In this document: positions 34,575-43,845 of the stretch, piece after piece
How positions within the stretch are numbered: the first letter of the stretch is position 1
How the letters are laid out: each line of letters begins with the position of its first letter
Source: Paenibacillus sp. 37
GTDB lineage: Bacteria; Bacillota; Bacilli; Paenibacillales; Paenibacillaceae
DNA: 64,000 nt
Assembly (NCBI RefSeq): GCF_008386395.1
Contig: NZ_CP043761.1
Coordinates: 6,820,001-6,884,000, forward strand
Direction of reading: 5' to 3'
Notes under the pieces: model-generated
Seen by the model: only the letters and a program-made list of their open reading frames with translations
What the model was told of the DNA's origin: nothing
Database searches by the model: none
Translations under genes and position numbers: made by a program

Positions 34575-35387
34575 TTATTTCTTCCTCCCGATGTACAGCA
34601 AATGAGACGAGATTCCCAATATAGAAGGGTCCTTAGCAGCATTTATCATATATTGCATGAGTTCATCATACTCGCCACGCTCTTTCCAGTATCGCTGCTG
34701 CTCGTCCGTGAGCATCGCTCTAAGGCTGGATGAACCAATCAAATCAATGGTTTCAAATCCATGTTGCTCCATGAAGGGCGTAACGTCCTGAATATTAAAA
34801 TAGTATGCTCCCGTAAATCGTCCTTGATCCTGATGATCGAAAATACCTTTTTCCACAAAAGAAGAGATGGCTGCCATATTATCATTCGGCTTCCAATGCT
34901 GCGGGGATTGCAGTGAATTGATACTCATGCGCATTCGGCTCTGCATGGCTACAAACACCACGCCCCCTCGCTTGGTCACACGGTACAACTCCCTTACAGC
35001 AGCCGTGCGCTCTTCGTCTGTCTGCAGATGATACAAAGGCCCCAGCATGAGGGACGCATCGTACGTCTCGTCAGCCACACCCGAGAGAGAAGTGGCATCG
35101 AGAACATGGAACCCATCGAATTGCTGTGCCAAACCAAACTCCTGAGCCTTTTGCCTCGCAGTATCCACGGAGGAAGGTGTCAGATCCGATAAAGTGACCT
35201 GATACCCCAGCTTCGCAAGCTCCATGGCATACTTTCCTGGTCCTGCGCCATTATCCAGAATACAACCAGTAGCGGGGAGATGTTCCCTGATGTAATGCAT
35301 GTTAATGATGAATTCAATTGGTTCCCGCTCCAGCCTGCCCCACTCATCAAACCCGGAATAATATTCAATAATATGATCTCTCTTCAT
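34575..35387 (-). CDS. Class I SAM-dependent methyltransferase
   Basis: 270 residues. Motif I is CILDNGAGPGKYAMELAKLG (about 42-61), then VTLSDLTP and ASLMLGPLYHLQ (motif IV region). It resembles UbiE-like small-molecule methyltransferases. Substrate unknown. Monocistronic; about 110 bp of A/T-rich DNA separate it from the retropepsin unit. Confidence 0.86.
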   Translation of the reverse strand: MKRDHIIEYYSGFDEWGRLEREPIEFIINMHYIREHLPATGCILDNGAGPGKYAMELAKLGYQVTLSDLTPSSVDTARQKAQEFGLAQQFDGFHVLDATSLSGVADETYDASLMLGPLYHLQTDEERTAAVRELYRVTKRGGVVFVAMQSRMRMSINSLQSPQHWKPNDNMAAISSFVEKGIFDHQDQGRFTGAYYFNIQDVTPFMEQHGFETIDLIGSSSLRAMLTDEQQRYWKERGEYDELMQYMINAAKDPSILGISSHLLYIGRKK

Positions 35388-35485
35388 CGCTCTGACACCT
35401 GCCTTTTCTTATATGTAGACTACTCCTCCATGTTCAAAAAATTAAATTCCAACCAGTATATATCCACTAAATATTTCCTGTCAAA

Positions 35486-35528
35486 CAAAAAACGTTCAAT
35501 TCCCGTTGAATGCGGAACTGAACGTTTC
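35486..35528 (-). terminator. Terminator after yjdM-like gene
   Basis: Minus-strand AAACGTTCA ... TTGAACGTTTTTTG stem with an interior bulge and T-run, 11 bp beyond the stop at 35540. The A-run at its other end gives some bidirectional character. Confidence 0.8.
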
Positions 35529-35539
35529 TCAATCATATC

Positions 35540-35881
35540 TTATATCTTTTTCACAAACTCAGACTTCAACTTCATTGCACCCAAGCTGTCGATCTTGCAA
35601 TCAATATCATGATCCCCATCAATCAGGCGGATATTCTTCACCTTGGTGCCCTGTTTGACCACAAGCGAACTACCTTTTACCTTCAGATCTTTAATGACCG
35701 TAACGGTATCCCCATCACTTAGCACATTTCCGTTGGCATCACGGATTACTTTTGCATCCTCAGCGTTATCATTGTCTGCTTCCAAAGACCATTCATGCGC
35801 GCACTCCGGGCAAACCAACAGGTTACCATCCTCGTACGTGTACTCTGAATTACATTTGGGGCAGTTAGGCAAATTAGACAT
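35540..35881 (-). CDS. yjdM: YjdM/PhnA-family zinc-ribbon protein
   Basis: 113 residues. The N-terminal zinc ribbon has CPKC (about 8-11) and CPEC (about 24-27), followed by the PhnA domain [40 protein letters not shown] and the C-terminus [11 protein letters not shown]. It was named for alkylphosphonate uptake but is not needed for it; its role is unclear. ATG 35881 has SD GGAGAG at 10 nt; an upstream frame from 35962 lacks an SD. Confidence 0.88.
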   Translation of the reverse strand: MSNLPNCPKCNSEYTYEDGNLLVCPECAHEWSLEADNDNAEDAKVIRDANGNVLSDGDTVTVIKDLKVKGSSLVVKQGTKVKNIRLIDGDHDIDCKIDSLGAMKLKSEFVKKI

Positions 35882-36117
35882 ATGTATTAAACTCTCCATT
35901 CTACGATTGGCATTCCCGCAAGTATACGGGATTTTGACGGTATATTCCATACGCTTGGTCACTGCATAGATGGATTTAAACCAAATTTAAGGTTCATGCA
36001 TCCCTCACTTTAAGGGTAACTACTTATGATGTAACTAATAGATACGCACTACACATAGATGAATTTTAATGTCTCTATGAATTGTTATTATATTTAATAC
36101 CAAAGGAGTTCCTACTC

Positions 36118-37269
36118 ATGTCCTCATATGTTTTCCCTGTGCAAACGGCTTTTTTTATATTTGTCGTCGCGGCCATGTTTTTGCTGGTGCCGTGGTTAAT
36201 CTATGGGTATCGTAAAGACGGCTTCTTTAGCTGGTCGCGGTTTGGCGTCAGCTTTTCCTTTATCTTTTATATTCTGGCTGCCTATTGCCTTGTCATTCTC
36301 CCTTTTCCGACCACGCGAGATACCTGTGCACAGCAAGCTGCTGACACGATCTACTACAATCTGGTTCCATTCACTTTTGTCAAAGACATCATGAAGGAAA
36401 CACCCATTGTATGGTCTCAGCCTTCCAGCTATCTGAGCATGATTCAGGGCAGAGCCTTTCTGCAAGTTCTATTTAACGTCCTGCTTCTCATGCCGCTAGG
36501 TGTATATATCCGTTATTTTTTTCAAAAGAGATCATTCTGGAAGTACGCCCTGCTTGGTGGATTAGGGCTTTCCCTATTCTTCGAGATCACTCAAATCACC
36601 GGATTCTACGGGTATTACAATTGTCCTTACCGCCTGTTCGATGTAGATGATCTGTTATTGAACACTTCGGGAGCAGTCATTGGATTCTTCACAGCGCCCA
36701 TCCTGCTTGCTTTATTCCCATCACGTGCAAGCATTCAGGCGAAGAGTGAACAGATCGTGGAGCAAAACCGAGTGTATGCTATGCCTCAATTGCTCGCGTT
36801 AATTATTGATGGAATCATTGTTGTCTTCCTTTCGAATCTAATCTCCATCTTTACAGCGTCTGATGTGATCAGTGATGCGCTAAGTACATCCATTGCTATG
36901 GTCATTGTGCTGTTCTTCATACCTTGGGTGCGAAATGGGGTAACTCCAGGCTCGGCCATCTTGCGATTCCGCTATGTGAATCGTCAGACCGGCACACCTA
37001 CCAGTGAATCGTTATTCAAAAGATTTGCCGCACTTTACACGCCTTGGTTCGTGATTACAATCATCGGCTGGGTCAATGATTATGCCTTCACCAGTAATGA
37101 GGATGTTATGCTCCGGCCTTATCAAATATTGCTTTCCCTAGGAACAGTCGGTGTCTATATGTTGGTCTATGCCGTGCTCTTTATTCATATTTTGATCGTG
37201 CTTTTCTCCCGTGGAAAACGTTCCTTCTACTTCGATGAGGTGTCCCGCACACGTGCCTCTCGTAAATAA
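36118..37269 (+). CDS. VanZ-RDD fusion membrane protein
   Basis: 383 residues. The N-terminal VanZ domain has five helices with NLVPF...NVLLLMPLGVYIRY and a GLGLSLFFEITQ..DVDDLLLNTSGAVIGF signature. The C-terminal RDD domain (about 205-350) starts QLLALIIDGIIVVFL and has GVTPGSAILRFRYVN. VanZ proteins confer low-level teicoplanin or lipoglycopeptide tolerance in some hosts; the role of the RDD part is unknown. Start from SD AAAGGAG 9 nt before ATG 36118. Confidence 0.87.
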   Translation: MSSYVFPVQTAFFIFVVAAMFLLVPWLIYGYRKDGFFSWSRFGVSFSFIFYILAAYCLVILPFPTTRDTCAQQAADTIYYNLVPFTFVKDIMKETPIVWSQPSSYLSMIQGRAFLQVLFNVLLLMPLGVYIRYFFQKRSFWKYALLGGLGLSLFFEITQITGFYGYYNCPYRLFDVDDLLLNTSGAVIGFFTAPILLALFPSRASIQAKSEQIVEQNRVYAMPQLLALIIDGIIVVFLSNLISIFTASDVISDALSTSIAMVIVLFFIPWVRNGVTPGSAILRFRYVNRQTGTPTSESLFKRFAALYTPWFVITIIGWVNDYAFTSNEDVMLRPYQILLSLGTVGVYMLVYAVLFIHILIVLFSRGKRSFYFDEVSRTRASRK

Positions 37270-37342
37270 TATTGGAGGATAACAAGGTATAATGTACCTC
37301 TAATTCGTGCTTACGTTCTGCTTACTTCGTTAGTCAGATTAC

Positions 37343-37382
37343 AAAAAGAGGACGTTCATTCTGAGAATGAACGTCCTCTTTT
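37343..37382. terminator. Perfect bidirectional terminator
   Basis: AAAAGAGGACGTTCATTC pairs fully with GAATGAACGTCCTCTTTT around a TGA loop, between the convergent VanZ-RDD and esterase genes. Confidence 0.92.
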
Positions 37383-37435
37383 GATTAGGCGCATAGCAGA
37401 TATTCAGAGTATTCAGACACAACAATCAACCTGGA

Positions 37436-38893
37436 TTATAACCCTAACAGCTCTCGCTTGGCTGCATCCGGATCATGTACAACCTCAATCTCATGGTTGA
37501 AAATTAGTGTCGCACGATCCTGCTCATATTCAGGCCAGTTCACACCTGCAACTTCAGGTTGGCCATTCTTGGCAAAGGAAATCCAGGCATCCTGTACCTT
37601 GAGAGCAAGTGCCGCCGCAGCTTCATCCGGCTCCGCATTCATGAATTTGAGGACATGTAGTGTATTAAACACAAAGAACATTTCAATGCTGTGAATCGCT
37701 CTTTTTAACAAGGGATGTTCCGGCATCACCCAATCAAATCGATACATCCACACCGGAGCATATTTCTGTTGTGCAGCAGCATATTGTAGCGCTGACCGCC
37801 AGAAGAACATATCGGTCATCACTTGGGCTTGTCCATCTGCCGTTTTTGGATAACTATCCGCGATGGCTACCCGGTTCTCCAGATCTGGCGTCATAAAGTC
37901 TACGCCCTGAACCATATCGATTTCTTTTGAAAAAGGTACATGTGGCTGGATGAACAGTGCACCCTCGTGTAATGTCGTACCAATCAACACTGGAATATCC
38001 TGCGCTGATCCTTCGCTCACTGCCTCAAGTGGCATCTGTGGTAGTGTCTGCCCATCCAATACAGGTTGGAACAATAATGCCATACCTGCCCCGCTCTGCT
38101 GTTTGACCGTTTCACCGGCTGCAATAATCTGCTCTACAGGAATTGTATTTAACTTCTGCAGGTTGTCCCGGTCCACCCCAAGAATCTTTAACATCCCTTC
38201 CCGCAACGCTGAAGCTTGCTCTGCCGGCATGAACTGGGATGCACCACTCTCCATAATGGCACGTTGGAACAGTCCTTTGGCCGCTGGCATCGCCATCAGT
38301 GCTGCAATGCTCATACTTCCCGCTGATTCGCCGAACACCGTAACTTGATCCGGGTTACCACCAAAAGCAGAGATATTATCCTTCACCCACTGTAATGCCG
38401 CAACCTGATCCAGCAGACCTGCATTGGATACATATGAATCACCTAATGGAGCCATATGCAGGAAACCTAAAGGTCCTAATCGGTAGTTGATCGTCACAAC
38501 GATGACGCCCCCCCGAACCGCTAACTGTGTACCATCATACATCGGCTGGCTACCCGAACCTGACACGAAGGAACCGCCGTGAATCCATACCATAACCGGC
38601 AGCGGTGTTGCTCCTTTTTCCTTAGGTGCCCAGATGTTCAGATATAAACTATCTTCTGACTCATTCGGAATTTCTGTCTGGCCTTCTGGTTGATGATTTC
38701 GTGGTTGTATATTCTCAGGTCCAAATTGAGTGGCCTGTCTGATTCCATCCCATGACTCGGGCTGTACCGGAGTCTTGAAACGCAGCTCACCTACCGGGGG
38801 TTTCGCATAGGGAATGCCTTTCCATACGCTTGCATCGTGCAAAAGTTCGCCTTGAACGGTACCATATGTCGTTTGAACCTGAAGTTCTCTCAT
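37436..38893 (-). CDS. pnbA: Type-B carboxylesterase (para-nitrobenzyl esterase-like)
   Basis: 485 residues, alpha/beta hydrolase. Oxyanion hole HGGSF (about 105-109), nucleophile Ser190 in FGESAGS, acid residue in TTLHEGALF and His in AIHSIEMFF near 400. PnbA-type enzymes hydrolyse short-chain esters in the cytoplasm; no signal peptide is present. The start ATG 38893 is preceded by GAGAGGAAG. Monocistronic with a strong terminator. Confidence 0.9.
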   Translation of the reverse strand: MRELQVQTTYGTVQGELLHDASVWKGIPYAKPPVGELRFKTPVQPESWDGIRQATQFGPENIQPRNHQPEGQTEIPNESEDSLYLNIWAPKEKGATPLPVMVWIHGGSFVSGSGSQPMYDGTQLAVRGGVIVVTINYRLGPLGFLHMAPLGDSYVSNAGLLDQVAALQWVKDNISAFGGNPDQVTVFGESAGSMSIAALMAMPAAKGLFQRAIMESGASQFMPAEQASALREGMLKILGVDRDNLQKLNTIPVEQIIAAGETVKQQSGAGMALLFQPVLDGQTLPQMPLEAVSEGSAQDIPVLIGTTLHEGALFIQPHVPFSKEIDMVQGVDFMTPDLENRVAIADSYPKTADGQAQVMTDMFFWRSALQYAAAQQKYAPVWMYRFDWVMPEHPLLKRAIHSIEMFFVFNTLHVLKFMNAEPDEAAAALALKVQDAWISFAKNGQPEVAGVNWPEYEQDRATLIFNHEIEVVHDPDAAKRELLGL

Positions 38894-39172
38894 GCCGCTT
38901 CTACTTCCTCTCCGTGAATAGGTTAATTAACGAGTAAGTGCATATCATGTGTACTTATTTGAGTATAGTTTGTTGTCATACCTATTTACAACTTTACCCA
39001 ACTCTAGCCTCCCCTGCTACGTTTCACGTGGAACTTTATGGGGTGGATGATCTGATACATACCTTTAAGATGGACACCAAAAAGGCCACCCATTGAGTAA
39101 TATCATCAAGTCTAACTTATCTTAATGACATTGACCCTTAGCATGACCCTTTCCCGTTAACTATCCAAATAA
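38894..39172. other. Gene-free gap holding a parS-like site
   Basis: This 279-bp stretch contains no frame with an SD. It holds the esterase promoter region and the parS-like site at 39020-39035; I see no terminator for the metallophosphoesterase gene beyond weak hairpins. Confidence 0.5.
39020..39035 (-). promoter_or_regulatory. Candidate parS site (ParB/Spo0J binding)
   Basis: The minus strand reads AGTTCCACGTGAAACG. It matches the Bacillus consensus TGTTNCACGTGAAACA at every position except the two outermost. The 13 fixed interior positions all agree. It lies in a non-coding gap, as a structural site can. If functional, it places this region within the origin domain. Confidence 0.55.
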
Positions 39173-40267
39173 CTACCCTTTTACAGGATAACGCACCGTA
39201 AACTCAATACCCTCAATCCATTCACCCGCGACAAAGTCCCGTCCCTTCACAACAACTCGATCCTTATAAACCTCCACATGAAGTCCTTCACTGCCCTCCA
39301 GATGCTCATCCTGATCTGTCCAGAGATAACCTACAGACGAAGCGTTAAACATGGTTGGCATGTGGCCCGCACCATCGTACATCGTATGCTGCGCCTCCAG
39401 TTGCCAATGAGTGTGACCCGAGAAGAGGATCGCTTGCGGATATTTGGCCAGAACAGCCTTCAGTTCTGCATCCTGATTCACACCATACCAGCCTTGTTCC
39501 TTCAACGATCCAGCTACTGTATCCATGAGTGGTTGGTGCAAGAACAAAAAGATGGGATGATCTGGCGTTGCATGCTCAGACAATTTGGCATCCAGCCACT
39601 CCAATTGTTCAGCCGACATATCGCAATCCTTCGGATGAGGTTGCTCGGTGCCCAGGAAAATATAATGATACCCATCAATCCAGTGATCGTGGTATGCACC
39701 CTTCATACCTGTTGTCCCTTCAAAATCACTTAATCGACGCTGCCATAACCCTGCGACTGTAATGGGGTCCACTCCTGAAGAGATCCGTCCCCCATCCTGA
39801 CCCTCCTGCTCCGAAGGTGCAGCAGACAACGTATAGGTTCCGCCGGATAGTTTCTCAATTAGAGCAGCTGATTCAGCAGCGGTTTGTTTAGTGACCCATT
39901 CCATATCTACTTCTTGCTCCAACAACTCGGCTACTTCATCTTCTTTCATCTCAAGCAAAACGATCGGCGGTTCTTGCCATACCACGGCTCCAATATCATG
40001 ATTACCTACCGTGTACCAAATGTCCGGCAAGCTCTCCGCATGTTGCTTCCATATGCGCTGCAACTCACGATATTCGCTCGGCAGCCCCCGATCCGTCACA
40101 TCACCCACATGCATAATCCCGCTGCTCCCCTGACTGAATGTAGCTATGTCGGCTAACGCTTGGTCCAGATGCCGGTTATGAATATGGTCTGCCTCATCTC
40201 GCACATGTGTGTCCGTAATAACCTGGAAGCTGGCAATAGGTTGCTCCGGTGTATGTTCATTTCCCAT
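39173..40267 (-). CDS. Calcineurin-like metallophosphoesterase
   Basis: 364 residues with all metal-binding motifs: ITDTHV (DxH), HVGDVTDRG (GDxxDRG), YTVGNHD (GNHD), FLFLHQP and FSGHTHW (GHxH). It is probably a cytoplasmic phosphodiesterase or phosphatase; there is no signal peptide. The start codon overlaps the stop of the SMR gene as TGATG, so it is the third gene of the HAD-SMR-phosphoesterase unit. Located downstream of an Ugp-like importer, it could hydrolyse an imported phosphodiester (inference). Confidence 0.85.
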   Translation of the reverse strand: MGNEHTPEQPIASFQVITDTHVRDEADHIHNRHLDQALADIATFSQGSSGIMHVGDVTDRGLPSEYRELQRIWKQHAESLPDIWYTVGNHDIGAVVWQEPPIVLLEMKEDEVAELLEQEVDMEWVTKQTAAESAALIEKLSGGTYTLSAAPSEQEGQDGGRISSGVDPITVAGLWQRRLSDFEGTTGMKGAYHDHWIDGYHYIFLGTEQPHPKDCDMSAEQLEWLDAKLSEHATPDHPIFLFLHQPLMDTVAGSLKEQGWYGVNQDAELKAVLAKYPQAILFSGHTHWQLEAQHTMYDGAGHMPTMFNASSVGYLWTDQDEHLEGSEGLHVEVYKDRVVVKGRDFVAGEWIEGIEFTVRYPVKG

Positions 40268-40605
40268 CAAGAATCACTCCATTTCAGTCCAATAATGCCA
40301 ATCAGAATAAATCCGATCCAGACCATCGACGTGAGCCGCAGACGTTCACCAAAAAAGTAATGCCCCACAACGCCAATGAGCGTAATGCCCACGCCAGACC
40401 AGATCGCATAGGCTACAGCCAGCGGCATATACTTCACTGCAAAATTAAGAAAGGTAAAACTTGCGCCATAACAGACAAACATCAACACCGAAGGCCATAA
40501 CCGCGAGAATCCATCCGATACTTTTAGCAAAATGGTAGCACTCAGCTCCAGCCCGATGGCCAGTGCCAACAGTACCCAGCCCAGGTAGGCATGACTGTTC
40601 GTCAT
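40267..40605 (-). CDS. Small multidrug resistance (SMR) transporter, EmrE/Qac type
   Basis: 112 residues, four helices. The essential Glu is in AIGLELSATILLK (about residue 20), and WPSVLMFVCYGASF and PLAVAYAIWSGVG match EmrE more than the guanidinium-specific Gdx group. Dimers exchange protons for quaternary ammonium compounds. It overlaps the HAD gene by ATGA upstream and the phosphoesterase by one base downstream. Export of a quaternary amine produced by this pathway is an inference supported by the GbsR-like regulator nearby. Confidence 0.88.
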   Translation of the reverse strand: MTNSHAYLGWVLLALAIGLELSATILLKVSDGFSRLWPSVLMFVCYGASFTFLNFAVKYMPLAVAYAIWSGVGITLIGVVGHYFFGERLRLTSMVWIGFILIGIIGLKWSDS

Positions 40606-41372
40606 CGATTCAGCCCACCATTCAGCAATTCATGGAAGGATTGAATCGTTCTGCCCGCCAAGCGGATTCTTCCCGGTTCTCCAATCCCAATCCGGTATCC
40701 TGCACCAGCGGCTCGTGCCATCTCCATATCTCCGTCCGTATCTCCAATGACCACCGTATTCTGCACGGATACACCCAACCGTTCACAGGCAAGCAGAAGC
40801 ATATCGGGAAATGGTTTGCCCCGCTCCACCAGATCCGTACCAATCACCACGTCAAAGAAGGAGTCCAGCCCCATCCACTGCAAATGTTTAACCGCACTTG
40901 GTGTATCATCTGCCGTCACTACACCCATAATCACGCCCTTGGTACGGCACTGTTCAAGGAATTCTCGAACACCCGGTAACGGATGTGCCGGACGATGCTG
41001 CTCCATCTCTTCCTCCGCTCGCGCCAAACACTCCCGGACCATAATCTTGGATTCCGCCCAGCTGAGACCCGCACGATATCCATGCCAAGTCAGTACGGCA
41101 TACATTTCATCCATCGTGCCCATCGCAAGTGGCCCACGCACATCATACCCATTCATTCGGCCTTGGTCATCGTGGAATGTACCCCATATCTGTGGGAATT
41201 CATCTGTGTCGATACGGAGTCCTTTGGTCGCTAACTGTTCTCTGAAATCGTTCAACACACAATCGGTCCAGAATCCCCACATGCCTGTAAAATCCAGCAA
41301 CGTCCCGTCCTTGTCGAACAAAACGGCCTTAATCGGATTTAGTAATTCATCCATATACGATTCATCTTGCAT
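40602..41372 (-). CDS. HAD-family phosphatase (Gph-like)
   Basis: 256 residues. HAD motifs: LFDKDGTLLDF (nucleophile Asp), VVTADDT (motif II), GKPFPD with Lys (motif III) and IGDTDGDMEMARAAGAG (motif IV). The cap domain is alpha-helical (C1). It resembles phosphoglycolate/sugar-phosphate phosphatases. SD AAGGAG lies 8 nt before the ATG. It is the first gene after a hairpin that follows the binding-protein gene, and is translationally coupled to the SMR gene. Confidence 0.87.
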   Translation of the reverse strand: MQDESYMDELLNPIKAVLFDKDGTLLDFTGMWGFWTDCVLNDFREQLATKGLRIDTDEFPQIWGTFHDDQGRMNGYDVRGPLAMGTMDEMYAVLTWHGYRAGLSWAESKIMVRECLARAEEEMEQHRPAHPLPGVREFLEQCRTKGVIMGVVTADDTPSAVKHLQWMGLDSFFDVVIGTDLVERGKPFPDMLLLACERLGVSVQNTVVIGDTDGDMEMARAAGAGYRIGIGEPGRIRLAGRTIQSFHELLNGGLNR

Positions 41373-41407
41373 CGGTTAAACTCCTTGTCTGCGATCTTTA
41401 TGAACGG

Positions 41408-41438
41408 AAAGGACGGTACAGCATATGTACCGCCCTTT
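41408..41438 (-). terminator. Hairpin between binding-protein and HAD genes
   Basis: Minus-strand GGGCGGTACA, TATGC loop, TGTACCGTCC, then TTTCCGTT. A good stem with a short T-tract, so it may attenuate rather than stop read-through into the HAD-SMR-phosphoesterase genes. Confidence 0.6.
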
Positions 41439-41525
41439 TCGCATGAGTTACTTATAGCAATACGTTTTGCTTGTTAGTCGAGCTGCTTCTCGACCAAATC
41501 ACGTGGAAACCGTTCATCACTATCA

Positions 41526-42902
41526 TTATTTCGTTACACGATCCAGTTCTTTCTGGGCTTTTTCCTTCGCTTCCTTCAGCGCCTGCTCCGCTGTCATATT
41601 ATTGATCTGCACCTGATCAGCTGCATCTTTCAATGCATCATTGATCTTGCCACCCGTTGGATCCTGGAATGGAGCCGAAGCGTGAGCTGCCTGTTGCAAT
41701 GGTACAGTGATCTGTGGATTCTCCTCACTGAATTTCATGAACTCTGGATCTTGTTGAGCCGATTGACGAACTGCAATATATCCGGTGTTCATGGACCATG
41801 AAGCTGTGTTTGAAGTCTCAGAGAAATACGTAAGCCATTGGTATGCTGCCTGTTGTTGTTCAGGCGTTGCAGCTGACGGAATACCTGCCGAAATGGCACT
41901 TGCTACCGGTTTTCCTTCACCAATACCTTCCCAGCCTGGTTGTTGCATTGCAGCGACTACGCTGAAGTCCAAGTCACCTTGGTCACCACTAGATCCCGTG
42001 TAACCTGCTGCTTTATTTTTCATCACATCATCAATCGTTTTGTACCAATACTCCCAGCCCTGACCTCCATAATGAATGCCCATAATCTTGTCTTCGTTAA
42101 TCCATTTACGGAACAGTTCCCATGTCTCGATCCATTCCGGGGAATCAATCATGACGGTTTTGCCATCGGCGCTAAGAATCTGTCCGCCCTTACCCAGCAC
42201 GGCATCAATCATATTGTCGCTACCCCACATCGGTTCCCAACCATAGAAGGTGGTCTTGCCATTCTCTTGCTTGCTCATCTTCGAAGCTGCCTCAGCCAGC
42301 TTCTCCCATGTCGTCAAACTTGCTGGGTCGATCCCATTCTCCTTGAACGTATCCATGCGGTAATACATGATCTGAGTTGTACCGTACATTGGCAAAAAGT
42401 ATTGCTTTCCATCCACCTGTCCCTGGTTCAGGAATGTCTGAATGAAATCGTCTTTCTTAAAATTCGGATCAGCGGCAATCATCTCATCCATGGGTGCATA
42501 ATATCCTTTGCGTGCCCAGTCTATATTGGAGCTGAGTACAGCGGCTGGAACCTTTTTGGAAGCAATTGCTGCTTGCAGCTTCTGTTCCGTTTCCGTGTAA
42601 TCTGCTTGTACAATCCCTTTTACAACGACTTCATTCTGTGAGGCGTTGAACGCATCAATCGTCTTTTTCATGTTATCGCCCAGATTACCACCCAGACCAT
42701 ACCAAAACTCAATCTCCACCGGATCTTTCGCCTGCGCTTCGGTTCCACTGGCAGCAGCCGTCGTGCCGCCTGATTCTGCGGGTGCTTGTGTTCCACAAGC
42801 GGTCAGCAGTGCAAAGCTGGTCGCGAGTACCAGCGACATGCCACTCTTCCAGTTCAACCTCAATCTCTTTTTCCATGTCACGCTTGCCTGACTCCAATTC
42901 AT
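41526..42902 (-). CDS. Extracellular solute-binding lipoprotein (family 1, UgpB-like)
   Basis: 458 residues. Basic n-region (KKRLRLNWK), hydrophobic core and lipobox LTAC, then a Gly/Ser/Ala linker. The family-1 binding fold starts IEFWYGLGGNLGDNMKKTID and includes YFLPMYGTTQIMYYRMDTF, resembling UgpB-type glycerophosphodiester binders more than maltose binders. The start ATG 42902 follows GGGAGG. It is the third gene of the importer, behind the two permeases. Confidence 0.85.
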   Translation of the reverse strand: MNWSQASVTWKKRLRLNWKSGMSLVLATSFALLTACGTQAPAESGGTTAAASGTEAQAKDPVEIEFWYGLGGNLGDNMKKTIDAFNASQNEVVVKGIVQADYTETEQKLQAAIASKKVPAAVLSSNIDWARKGYYAPMDEMIAADPNFKKDDFIQTFLNQGQVDGKQYFLPMYGTTQIMYYRMDTFKENGIDPASLTTWEKLAEAASKMSKQENGKTTFYGWEPMWGSDNMIDAVLGKGGQILSADGKTVMIDSPEWIETWELFRKWINEDKIMGIHYGGQGWEYWYKTIDDVMKNKAAGYTGSSGDQGDLDFSVVAAMQQPGWEGIGEGKPVASAISAGIPSAATPEQQQAAYQWLTYFSETSNTASWSMNTGYIAVRQSAQQDPEFMKFSEENPQITVPLQQAAHASAPFQDPTGGKINDALKDAADQVQINNMTAEQALKEAKEKAQKELDRVTK

Positions 42903-42939
42903 TGTTGTTCCTCCCGTTTTAGGTGAATGGTAATTCATA

Positions 42940-43845
42940 TCAGTTCTTGTTCACACCCGCCGTAATATTCACGCTCTGCATGATGGTCTTCTGGGTGAAC
43001 AGGAAGAGAATAAGTAGGGGGGCGATGGTAAAGGCACTCGCAGCCATAATCTGTGGCCAAGCAAGTCCATATGCCCCACCTTCTACAAAGAAACTGCGCA
43101 GACCCGCCGATACCAGCTGCAAGTCAGGGTCTTTGGTGATGAGCATAGGCCAGAAATAGTTGTTGTACTGTTCAATAAACGTAATCAGAACCATCACGGC
43201 AAAACTTGAGCGAACAAGCGGCGTGATAATTGTCCAGAGAATCCGGAAGTGGGAAGCACCGTCGAGCTGTCCAGCTTCCACCAATTCGTGAGATACCTGC
43301 ATAAACGCCTGCCGGATCAGGAAGATCGAGAACACGCTGACACAGTTGGATACAATCAAGCCTGTATAGGAATCCAGCAAGTTAAGTTCACTAAGTACCA
43401 GGTAACTAGGCAGATACACGGCTGTGCTCGGTATCATATAACCCACCAGAATCAGGGATGTCAGTACACCTTTGAGACGGAATTTCATATGTGTCAGGGC
43501 GTACGCCATCATACTGGAGTTGACGATCTGAAATAGACAGATGGCCAAGGCTACCCCGGTACTGTTCAGGATGTAACGGGCAAATGGTGCCGCATTCCAG
43601 GCATCCACATAGTTGCTCCACAGGAACGTCTCCGGCCAGAAGGTCGGCGGGAACTGCCAGATCTCATCATTGGTTTTGAATCCGCTAATGACCATCCAAT
43701 AGAAGGGAAAGGCTGTACCCAACGCGATAATGGCTAACAGAAGGTAGCGAATCAATTTACTTATTTTAAAATTCGGTTGTGACACGTTCTGCAACTCCTT
43801 GCGCTTCATCCGTTTAGACTTTTTGTTGGGCAATGTCATTGTCAT
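42940..43845 (-). CDS. ABC transporter permease (UgpE/MalG-like)
   Basis: 301 residues and six membrane segments. A basic N-terminus precedes LIRYLLLAIIALGTAFPFYW, and the EAA loop reads LVEAGQLDGASHFRILWTII near residue 195. It begins within the stop of the first permease (TAATG) and is followed after 37 bp by the binding protein. No ATPase gene adjoins, implying use of a shared MsmX/UgpC-type ATPase. Confidence 0.9.
   Translation of the reverse strand: MTMTLPNKKSKRMKRKELQNVSQPNFKISKLIRYLLLAIIALGTAFPFYWMVISGFKTNDEIWQFPPTFWPETFLWSNYVDAWNAAPFARYILNSTGVALAICLFQIVNSSMMAYALTHMKFRLKGVLTSLILVGYMIPSTAVYLPSYLVLSELNLLDSYTGLIVSNCVSVFSIFLIRQAFMQVSHELVEAGQLDGASHFRILWTIITPLVRSSFAVMVLITFIEQYNNYFWPMLITKDPDLQLVSAGLRSFFVEGGAYGLAWPQIMAASAFTIAPLLILFLFTQKTIMQSVNITAGVNKN

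Noticed and set aside
41461..41525. ATCACGTGGAAACC as a second parS-like site
   Set aside because: Only the CACGTG core fits; the flanks do not align with the consensus on either strand.
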